Source of the DNA: Acidobacteriota bacterium
GTDB lineage: Bacteria > Acidobacteriota > Terriglobia > Bryobacterales > Bryobacteraceae
DNA: 47,083 nucleotides
Reading direction: 5' to 3'
Assembly (NCBI GenBank): GCA_026394075.1
Contig: JAPKYX010000292.1
Location: 1-47,083, forward strand
Shown here piece after piece: positions 40,976 through 47,083 of the stretch. The notes beneath the pieces are model-generated. The model had not been told where the DNA came from, did not search any database, and saw only the letters and a list, made by a program, of their open reading frames with translations. Position 1 is the stretch's first letter. Every line of letters starts with the position of its first letter. A program made the position numbers and the translations under genes.

Positions 40976-43756
40976 ATGATTCGACGAGTATTGCTGACCC
41001 TGCTGACGGCCGCGGCGCTGCCGCTGGCCGCGCAAAAGCTCACCTCGCCCAAGGAACACTTTGGGTTCAACATTGGTGACGACTACCACCTCACCACGTA
41101 CAAACAGACCGAAGCCTACTTCAAGAAGCTCGCCTCCGAATCGAACCGCCTGAAGCTGGTCGACATTGGCAAGACGGAAGAAGGCCGGACGCAGTACATG
41201 ATGATCGCGTCGGCCCCGGAGAACATCGCCAAGCTGGCGCGGTACAAAGAGATCGCCCAGAAGTTGGCGCGCGCCGAAGGGCTGACGGAAGATCAGGCTC
41301 GGGCGCTGGCCGCTGAGGGCAAGGCGGTGATCTGGATTGATGGCGGGTTGCACTCAACCGAGACGGTTGGCACGCACCAGTTGATCGAATCCATCTGGCA
41401 GTTCGCCAGCCGCAACGATGCCGAGACCTTGCGCATCCTGAAGGACTGCATCATCCTGTTGGCCCACGCCAACCCCGACGGGCACGACTTGGTGAGCGAG
41501 TGGTACATGCGGGAGCCGGTGCCGGAGAAGCGCACCATGGACGCGCCGCCGCGCCTCTATGAGAAGTACGCCGGGCACGACAACAACCGCGACTTCTACA
41601 TGTCCAATCTGAAGGAGACCACCAACCTCAACAAGCAGTTGTTCATCGAGTGGTTCCCCCAGATCATGTACAACCACCACCAGACCGGACCTCCCGGCAT
41701 GGTGATCTTTGCGCCCCCGTTCCGCGATCCGTTCAACTACGTGTTTGACCCGCTGATCGTGACGCAGATTGATGCCGTGGGTGCGGCCATGCATTCGCGC
41801 TTTATCGAAGAAGGCAAGCCCGGCTCCACCATGCGCCGCGGAGCGAGCTATTCCACCTGGTACAACGGCGGGCTGCGCACCACCACCTACTTCCACAACA
41901 TGATCGGGTTGTTGACCGAGATCATCGGCAGCCCGACGCCCATGGAGATCCCCTTCGTGCCGGGCCGGCTGTTGCCGTCCGGCGATCAGCCGTTCCCGAT
42001 CGGGCCGCAGAAATGGCACTACCGCCAGTCGATCGACTATTCGGTGACGGCCAACAGAGCGGTGCTCGATTATGCGTCGCGGTATCGCGAAACTGTGCTG
42101 ATGAATATCTGGCGCATGGGCCGCAACTCGATTGAGCGCGGCAACAAGGATACCTGGACCATGCTGCCCAGCCGCATCGACGCGGTGAAGGCCGCCATCG
42201 CTAAGGAACGGGGCGGCGGTAGTGTGGGTGGCAACCCGGATCGTCTGCCGGAATACTTCGCCGCCACCGCGCCAGTCAAGTTTTTTGAAGGCATGAAGAA
42301 GCCGGAATTGCGGGACCCGCGTGGGTTCATCATTCCAGCCGATCAACCCGATTTTCCGACGGCGGTGAAGTTCTTGAACACCCTCGTCAAGACGGGCATC
42401 ACCATCCACAAGGCCTCGGCCGCATTCACAGTGAACGGCAAGAACTACCCGGCGGGCTCCTATGTGGTCAAGGCCAACCAGGCCTTCCGCCCGCACATCA
42501 TCGACCTGTTCGAACCGCAGGATCACCCCAACGACTTCCAGTACGAAGGTGGTCCGCCGGTGGCTCCGTATGATTCCACGGGCTGGACGCTGGCGTTCCA
42601 GATGGCGGTGAAGTTTGACCGCGTGCTGGACGATTTCTCGGGTCCGTTTGAGAAGCTGCCGTTTGGCGAACTGATCAAGTTGCCCTCGGGCAAGGTGTTC
42701 GGCAGTGGCGGCGGCTACCTGATCAGCCACATGGTGAACGACAGCTTCACCCTCACCAACCGGCTGCTGAAGGCGGGCGCGGAGGTCTACTGGCTAAAGA
42801 ACGGCGTATCCGGCGAACCCTACATGGGCCCCGGCACCATCTACACCACGGGCGCTTCGGCCAAGGCGATTGTCGAGAAGGCGGCGGCGGAGTTTGGCTT
42901 TAGCGCCAAGGCCGTGGCTGCCAAGCCGGCCGGCGAATCGATGAAGCTGGCCCCGACGCGGATTGCGCTGTGGGATCGCTTTGGCGGCTCCATGCCTTCC
43001 GGCTGGACGCGGTTCCTGTTTGAGCAGTTCGAGTTTCCGTTTGAGGTGGTCTACCCCGAGAAGTTGGACGCGGGTGATCTGCGGGCGAAGTATGACGTCA
43101 TCGTGTTCGTCACGGGTGCCATTCCGCGGCCCAAGTCGATGGGTCCGGAGACGACGCGCGGCTTCGCGCAACAGGAAGCCCGGCGGGACCGCGTGCCGGC
43201 CGAGTTCCAACCGTGGATGGGCAACGTCACCGAAGAGAAGACCATTCCGCAGCTGAAGAAGTTTATGGAATCGGGCGGAACGGTGATCACCGTGGGCACC
43301 AGCACGCAGTTGGCGAACCACTTGGGGCTGCCGATCAAGAGCGCGCTCACCGAGATGTCGCGTGATGGGCGGGAGCGGGCGCTGCCGCGGGACAAGTACT
43401 ACATCCCGGGTAGTGTGCTGCAAGTTTCAGTGGACCCGACACATCCGGCAGCATACGGCATGGAGAGCAAGGCCGACGTGTTCTTCGACAACTCGCCGGT
43501 GTTTAAGCTAGGTCCGGATGCGGCGGCCAAGGGGCTCAAACCCGTGGCCTGGTTCTCATCACCCAAACCGCTCCGTAGCGGCTGGGCGTGGGGCCAGCAG
43601 TATCTGGAAGGCGGCGTGGCCATTGCCGAAGCTCCGGTGGGAGAAGGGAAGCTGCTGCTGATGGGCAGTGAAATTACCTTCCGGGCGCAGCCGCACGGGA
43701 CGTTTAAGCTGCTGTTCAATTCGCTCTACCTGGGTACGGCGAAGGCTGAGAAGTAG
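40976..43756 (+). CDS. large exported M14 zinc carboxypeptidase
   Basis: 926 residues with a signal peptide (VLLTLLTAAALPLAAQ). The M14 catalytic domain covers ~30-400. His126 and Glu129 in IDGGLHSTETVG and a third His in MYNHHQTGPP (234/235) are the zinc ligands. HDNNRDFYM gives the Asn-Arg pair for the C-terminal carboxylate, and FHNMIGLLTEIIGSP contains the expected catalytic Glu. ANPDGHDL is also family-typical. The remaining ~500 residues include a Rossmann-like stretch similar to ThuA/glutamine-amidotransferase folds (RIALWDRFGGSMPSGWTRFL; KYDVIVFVTGAIP). Such two-part M14 proteins are frequent in Acidobacteria. It should trim C-terminal residues from peptides outside the cytoplasm. Ends before a bidirectional terminator. 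Confidence 0.9.
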   Translation: MIRRVLLTLLTAAALPLAAQKLTSPKEHFGFNIGDDYHLTTYKQTEAYFKKLASESNRLKLVDIGKTEEGRTQYMMIASAPENIAKLARYKEIAQKLARAEGLTEDQARALAAEGKAVIWIDGGLHSTETVGTHQLIESIWQFASRNDAETLRILKDCIILLAHANPDGHDLVSEWYMREPVPEKRTMDAPPRLYEKYAGHDNNRDFYMSNLKETTNLNKQLFIEWFPQIMYNHHQTGPPGMVIFAPPFRDPFNYVFDPLIVTQIDAVGAAMHSRFIEEGKPGSTMRRGASYSTWYNGGLRTTTYFHNMIGLLTEIIGSPTPMEIPFVPGRLLPSGDQPFPIGPQKWHYRQSIDYSVTANRAVLDYASRYRETVLMNIWRMGRNSIERGNKDTWTMLPSRIDAVKAAIAKERGGGSVGGNPDRLPEYFAATAPVKFFEGMKKPELRDPRGFIIPADQPDFPTAVKFLNTLVKTGITIHKASAAFTVNGKNYPAGSYVVKANQAFRPHIIDLFEPQDHPNDFQYEGGPPVAPYDSTGWTLAFQMAVKFDRVLDDFSGPFEKLPFGELIKLPSGKVFGSGGGYLISHMVNDSFTLTNRLLKAGAEVYWLKNGVSGEPYMGPGTIYTTGASAKAIVEKAAAEFGFSAKAVAAKPAGESMKLAPTRIALWDRFGGSMPSGWTRFLFEQFEFPFEVVYPEKLDAGDLRAKYDVIVFVTGAIPRPKSMGPETTRGFAQQEARRDRVPAEFQPWMGNVTEEKTIPQLKKFMESGGTVITVGTSTQLANHLGLPIKSALTEMSRDGRERALPRDKYYIPGSVLQVSVDPTHPAAYGMESKADVFFDNSPVFKLGPDAAAKGLKPVAWFSSPKPLRSGWAWGQQYLEGGVAIAEAPVGEGKLLLMGSEITFRAQPHGTFKLLFNSLYLGTAKAEK

Positions 43757-43781
43757 CCTCAGGCCAACAACCGCGCGAGAC

Positions 43782-43820
43782 AAAAAGAGCCGCTCCATTG
43801 CTGGGGCGGCTCTTTTGTTT
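43782..43820. terminator. bidirectional intrinsic terminator
   Basis: AGAGCCGCTCC (43786-43796) and GGGGCGGCTCT (43803-43813) pair over 11 bp with one G-T pair and a six-base loop. TTTTGTTTT follows on the plus strand, and AAAAA before the stem gives a T-run on the minus strand. It lies 30 bases after the M14 stop and before the end of the actin-like gene, serving both convergent genes. Confidence 0.85.
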
Positions 43821-43835
43821 TGCGGGGGAGTTGGT

Positions 43836-44849
43836 TTACGCGCGGGCGGCTGAGGTCTGGGCGTCTTCCATGTCGGCCATGGCGGCGATCAGGGCACCCT
43901 TGGCGGTGGTGGTGAGCGGTGCGGCGGCCATGCGGATCTCCGACAGGCGCACCGGGAATTCCACTTCCATCAATGCCTTTTCGAAGCGGTCGCGGAAGCC
44001 GCGCGGCATCGCTGTGCCACCGGAGAGGACCAGCGGGATCGGGCGGCTCAGCTTGGGCAGGTTGCGCGTGTTGGTGAACGCTTCGCGAAGGCCATTGACC
44101 AGCGTCTTGATGACGTCGTCGTAGTAGACGGCCAGCACTTGGTGCAGTTTGTTCGAATAGACACCGCTCAAGTGAAAATCTTCTTCCTTGGCCAGGCGGA
44201 CGCGCGTGGCAAGGTCGCCGGTGACGGCAGCGGTGCTGGAATCGATGTAGTCGCCGGCCTTGGCCGTCGAGAAGCTGAATACGGGCATGGACAAGTAGGC
44301 GAGGCAGACGTTCACCAAGCCGCCGCCCAGGGAGACGCCGATGCCGGAGTAGTTGGTGTTTTCCATCTCGCCGTAGACCACAGCCAGGCCTTCATTGATC
44401 GGCGTGGCGCGGAAGCCCAGTTCTTCCAGCAACTGGCCGGTGGTGGCGGCATGGTAGGTGACGCCCTGGTCTTCACCCAGCGGCGCGGCCGGCACGGTGA
44501 AGAAGATGCGCTGACCGGGAGTGCGGCCGGCGAGCAGGCTCTTCAGCATTTCCTTCAAGCGGGCGCCGCTTTCGGGTTCGGACGGGTTGAGCACGCCACG
44601 GTCCATCGGACGGCGGGTCTCCATCTGCAACAGGTCGGCGAAACGGGCCGCCTCATTGCCGTGGACCAGGATCTGGCCGTTGTCCAGCGAATACGGGACG
44701 CCCTCATTGCGCAGGGCGCGCTCTGTCATCTTCGCGTACGGGATGGTGACAAAGGCATTCAGTTGCCGGGAGTAAGTAAAAGCGTCGCCATCCTTGGCGG
44801 CCAAAACCAGCCGGCTGGTGCCGACGTCGAGTCCGAGTGCGTTGTTCAT
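43836..44849 (-). CDS. actin-fold (MreB/ParM-like) ATPase, divergent
   Basis: 337 residues with the five-part actin/Hsp70 layout. ALGLDVGTSRLVLAAKDG is the phosphate-1 loop, GQRIFFTVPAAP and FRATPINEGLAVVYGEM fit the connect region, and GIGVSLGGGLVNVCLAY is the phosphate-2 loop. VLSGGTAMPRGFRDRFEKAL is the adenosine motif. The phosphate-2 loop has GVSLGGGL rather than DIGGGT, so a key Asp is replaced by Ser, and overall it is not a normal MreB. ATG 44849 directly abuts the stop of the upstream amidase gene (44850-44852), and the ribosome site GGAG lies within that gene. It probably forms a filament or regulates cell-wall enzymes, but this is inferred. Confidence 0.7.
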   Translation of the reverse strand: MNNALGLDVGTSRLVLAAKDGDAFTYSRQLNAFVTIPYAKMTERALRNEGVPYSLDNGQILVHGNEAARFADLLQMETRRPMDRGVLNPSEPESGARLKEMLKSLLAGRTPGQRIFFTVPAAPLGEDQGVTYHAATTGQLLEELGFRATPINEGLAVVYGEMENTNYSGIGVSLGGGLVNVCLAYLSMPVFSFSTAKAGDYIDSSTAAVTGDLATRVRLAKEEDFHLSGVYSNKLHQVLAVYYDDVIKTLVNGLREAFTNTRNLPKLSRPIPLVLSGGTAMPRGFRDRFEKALMEVEFPVRLSEIRMAAAPLTTTAKGALIAAMADMEDAQTSAARA

Positions 44850-46019
44850 CTAGTGAGTCTCCTTATGAGCGGTCTCAGGTTGGTTCGGCGCGGGTACATC
44901 CTGTGCCCGCGTATGTTGGTGATAGAGCTTCCGCAGCTCAGCTCTCAGCTGGGCCACAGAGATCTGCCGGCGCGAGGCTTCCGCTCGCAACCGGTCTTCT
45001 GCCGCCACGACGCCCCGCCACATGCGGGCTCCGGTCGCGGCAAAAAATGCAGGGTCATAGCCGAAGCCGTAGCGTTCCACGGCGGCCAGCGGCAGCTGGT
45101 AGTTATCCGGCAACCCAATCTCTTCAAACGGGAAGTTTCCCGCCCAATCGGTGTGCCACCCAACCCGGAAGTTGGACGGATTCACCGACACTTGCGCGTG
45201 CGTCACACAGTTGCGGGCGGCGATGCCAAACCGGTAGCGGAGCATCTCCACCAGCAGCCGCAGCGCCAGCTTCTGCGCCGGAGTAATCTCCGGATTCTCA
45301 TCCCCGGTCCGCGTGGCTGATTCCAGCGACACGGCCAAAAAGTCATCATTCAATCCGGTCCAGGTGTGCTTCTCATCACCCCACACCGAATTTCCGGCGT
45401 GATAGGCGACGTCTTCTTCAGCGACAATCCGGAAGGCCCGGCCAAAGCGGTCGATCACGTAGTGATAACCCTTCTCTTCGCGCACATAGTTCAATAGTCC
45501 ACGCGCCAGAATCTTCAGCCGCTGCGCCTTCTCTGGCTCAAACGTATCCATCTGGCTTTCGGTGGTGTGGAACACAATCCCCGTTGGTGCCGCCTTCCGC
45601 TTCTTGTTTGAAACGGTCAACGACGTATCTACCTGCAGCCCGTTGGACCAGCTTTCGAGCGTCCCCCGGGTCTCCACCAGCCAAACCTTCGTGTGAGGCG
45701 CGGCGGCATGCACCGTGCCCGAAACTACCGGTGCCACTACTGCCGGCCCTGTCGCTCCCGGTACGGCCACCGCCACCGCTTCCGGGGATTTCTCACGCTT
45801 CGCCGGGCTCCGCATCACGGTGCCCCCGAGCACAAGAGAAGCCACCACCACCGCCGCCGCCACGGGTACCCGCGCACGACGCCACCGCGAAACCTCCGGC
45901 ACCGTTTCATCGTCTCCGCGCACATTGCGCAGATAACGGAGCTTGGCCACCGGATCCGGGATCCGGTTCGCCAGCGGATCGGCCCAGCTGCGATTTACCT
46001 TTGGTGTGGGGCCTGCCAT
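44850..46019 (-). CDS. membrane-anchored N-acetylmuramoyl-L-alanine amidase (Amidase_2/PGRP type)
   Basis: 389 residues. A ~50-residue cytoplasmic head (DPVAKLRYLRNVRGDDE) precedes one membrane segment (VPVAAAVVVASLVLGGTV, ~50-67) and a Pro/Ala/Val linker. The catalytic domain (~145-330) begins PTGIVFHTTESQ, with the first zinc His, and continues KGYHYVIDRFGRAFRIV, EDVAYHAGNSVWG, DFLAVSLESA and CVTHAQVSVNPSNFRVGWHTDW, with the second His and the final Asp/His region. This is the T7-lysozyme/PGRP-type amidase family that cuts the bond between muramic acid and the stem peptide. The C-terminal tail is helical and charged. It is joined to the actin-like gene without a gap. Confidence 0.85.
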   Translation of the reverse strand: MAGPTPKVNRSWADPLANRIPDPVAKLRYLRNVRGDDETVPEVSRWRRARVPVAAAVVVASLVLGGTVMRSPAKREKSPEAVAVAVPGATGPAVVAPVVSGTVHAAAPHTKVWLVETRGTLESWSNGLQVDTSLTVSNKKRKAAPTGIVFHTTESQMDTFEPEKAQRLKILARGLLNYVREEKGYHYVIDRFGRAFRIVAEEDVAYHAGNSVWGDEKHTWTGLNDDFLAVSLESATRTGDENPEITPAQKLALRLLVEMLRYRFGIAARNCVTHAQVSVNPSNFRVGWHTDWAGNFPFEEIGLPDNYQLPLAAVERYGFGYDPAFFAATGARMWRGVVAAEDRLRAEASRRQISVAQLRAELRKLYHQHTRAQDVPAPNQPETAHKETH

Positions 46020-46324
46020 CCTGTCTATGGCTGGATGATCGGCGGAATTTTGGCGGGGCTGTAGGGTGGAAACCTTATCCCGATGGATGGTTTTTTGCGG
46101 GCCTTGAGCGATGCCCCACCATGGTGGTACCCGGTGGGGCGGGGGACTAGCGATCTGCTTGAGGTGCCGCTTCTTGCGCCGATGCCAGCGACTCTCCAGT
46201 CACTTCGGCAATCCGCATGCTGGCGCATGGCGGCTCGGAAGTCGCGTTCTGCGACCACCGCTACTGACGGAGCCGTGACCGCAAGGGAGCGGGCGGAGAT
46301 GCCGAACCTTACGGCGGAAAGCAG
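46020..46324. other. 305-base intergenic region with hairpin and repeat
   Basis: No credible gene fits here; the plus-strand open frame at 46083-46328 has no recognisable content. The region holds a hairpin of GCCCCACC (46113-46120) with GGTGGGGC (46133-46140), a short GTCGC/GCGAC stem at 46241-46255 and the family B repeat. It separates the amidase start from the stop of a large secreted protein gene on the same strand, so it probably contains the amidase promoter, though no clear -35/-10 pair stands out. Confidence 0.5.
46267..46293 (+). repeat. dispersed repeat, copy 2 (family B)
   Basis: ACGGAGCCGTGACCGCAAGG followed by GAGCGGG. It matches the minus-strand copy at 37682-37710 through GAGCCG, GACC and GGAGCGG blocks. 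Both copies are intergenic. It sits 31 bases before the stop of the following minus-strand gene. Confidence 0.45.
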
Positions 46325-47083
46325 CTAGCGGACGACGATCTTGGCGGTGGCCTGGTTGTCGAACTCGTCGGTGACGCGGACGGCGATCGTCAATTCACCG
46401 GGCTGCGGGCGGTCGAGCAGAAGGTCGTAGGTGAGCTCACGGGAATCAGAGAGCTTCGTGGCGGGCTCCAGGGTGAGCCATTCAACGCCATTGATCGAGT
46501 ACTCGGCCTTGGAGATCCAGTTCAGCGCGTCCTTGGCCTTGAAACGCAGTTGCACGCGGCCGCCCGCGGGCTGGGCCGCCAGGTCTTCGATCACGGGCGG
46601 CGTGTTGTCGATCAGGAAGCTGGGGCTTTGGGCTGCCGCTTCCAGTGCTTGCGCGGGTGGATTGTCCGGTTGGTCGTTGGCGGTGACGCGAATGAAGTAT
46701 TCGCCGTCAGGGTAGGCGGTGAGGTCGAAGTTGACCTGCTTTTCACGCACGCGTTCCTTGATCAGCTTCCAGGTGCTTTCCGCCACGCCCTTGATCTCCA
46801 CCTTGAAGTTCAACTCGTCGCCGTTGTCGTCAGCGGCCAGCCAGCGGGCCCCGCCAGTGCCCTTGGCATAGGACATCGACGAGGAGCTGCCGGAATCGAG
46901 GCTCAACGACGGGGCACTGCTCCGGCGCGTCCGGCCGAGCGGCGGCAGCGTGATGCTGGGCGTTAGGTTCAGCGTGATCGTGTTCTGCGGAAAGCGGTAG
47001 TTCACCGGTGTGGCTTGTACTTCTTCGATGCGCGGTGCCAGATTCTTGGCCATCCAGGCAATGTCGACGCCACCCAGTTCGGG
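46325..47083 (-). CDS. C-terminal part of a large secreted beta-rich protein
   Basis: The reading frame is open to the window edge, so the N-terminus is missing; 252 residues are visible. The visible part has two or more Ig/fibronectin-like beta domains: YPDGEYFIRVTANDQPDNPP followed by FLIDNTPPVIEDLAAQ, then VQLRFKAKDALNWISKAEYS and GELTIAVRVTDEFDNQATAK at the end. The DxTPPVI and VRVTDEFDNQATA wording is common in the C-terminal beta-sandwich of bacterial propeller/NHL-type exported proteins. The start near 47083 (PELGGVDIAWMAKNLAPRIE) suggests a preceding domain. A serine-rich linker (SLDSGSSSSMSYAKGTG) precedes the domains. Not a recognised enzyme in the visible part. Confidence 0.7.
   Translation of the reverse strand, partial: PELGGVDIAWMAKNLAPRIEEVQATPVNYRFPQNTITLNLTPSITLPPLGRTRRSSAPSLSLDSGSSSSMSYAKGTGGARWLAADDNGDELNFKVEIKGVAESTWKLIKERVREKQVNFDLTAYPDGEYFIRVTANDQPDNPPAQALEAAAQSPSFLIDNTPPVIEDLAAQPAGGRVQLRFKAKDALNWISKAEYSINGVEWLTLEPATKLSDSRELTYDLLLDRPQPGELTIAVRVTDEFDNQATAKIVVR

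Noticed and set aside
41354-42730. 458-residue minus-strand open frame
   Set aside because: Antisense to the M14 carboxypeptidase catalytic domain, which has all its active-site residues.
44139-45320. 393-residue plus-strand open frame
   Set aside because: Runs antisense across both the actin-like and amidase genes; no recognisable domain.
46083-46328. 81-residue plus-strand open frame in the intergenic region
   Set aside because: No ribosome site, no hydrophobic or domain pattern, and it covers a dispersed repeat and a hairpin.

Overview
The window is GC-rich, densely coded bacterial chromosome. A secreted protein carries the NAASSAPG...PGIL domain pattern first described from Solibacter (the TIGR03437 type). 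Other pointers are the many TPR proteins, secreted carbohydrate-active enzymes, large M14 peptidase and short dispersed palindromic repeats. Together these suggest an acidobacterium of the Bryobacterales/Solibacter group; this is inferred from content, since no rRNA or tRNA gene was seen. I recognise no phage, transposase or CRISPR array. The only accessory module is one VapBC toxin-antitoxin pair.

Layout. 1-9085: the end of a GH51 arabinofuranosidase, a frameshifted Ig-like secreted protein, a type B carboxylesterase, a DMT exporter, a PfkB sugar kinase, a coupled CbiX chelatase/FNR-type reductase pair, and a Cys-rich protein divergent from a 50-residue protein and a small membrane protein. 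9117-9853: vapBC with a visible promoter/operator. 9873-15496 (minus strand): rimP-nusA-infB-DUF503, preceded by a hairpin/T-run leader. 15712-19237: an overlapping pair made of a TPR protein with a putative outer-membrane barrel and a glycosidase-like barrel protein. 19241-24076: an HlyD-type adaptor, an MFS transporter coupled to thiD, and a GT39/ArnT-like membrane glycosyltransferase.

24152-31485: GH36 alpha-galactosidase, a secreted Shewanella-like phosphatase facing a secreted kinase-fold protein, a large TPR lipoprotein-like or periplasmic protein, and miaA. 31578-37615: a small secreted protein, a TolB/TPR protein, lactate permease divergent from a sodium-solute symporter, and galactokinase directly behind that symporter. 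37826-43756: a TPR protein, a beta-propeller protein and a 926-residue M14 carboxypeptidase. 43836-47083: an actin-fold protein abutting a membrane-anchored N-acetylmuramoyl-L-alanine amidase, then the end of a large secreted protein.

Biology. Several genes fit use of plant polysaccharides: GH51, GH36, the symporter with GalK, PfkB, and the beta-propeller protein. The parts most worth following are the possible periplasmic kinase/phosphatase pair (26347-28340), the actin-like/amidase operon (43836-46019) and the reduced exopolysaccharide-type module (15712-19237). Two dispersed repeat families, each seen twice here, sit in otherwise empty intergenic DNA.
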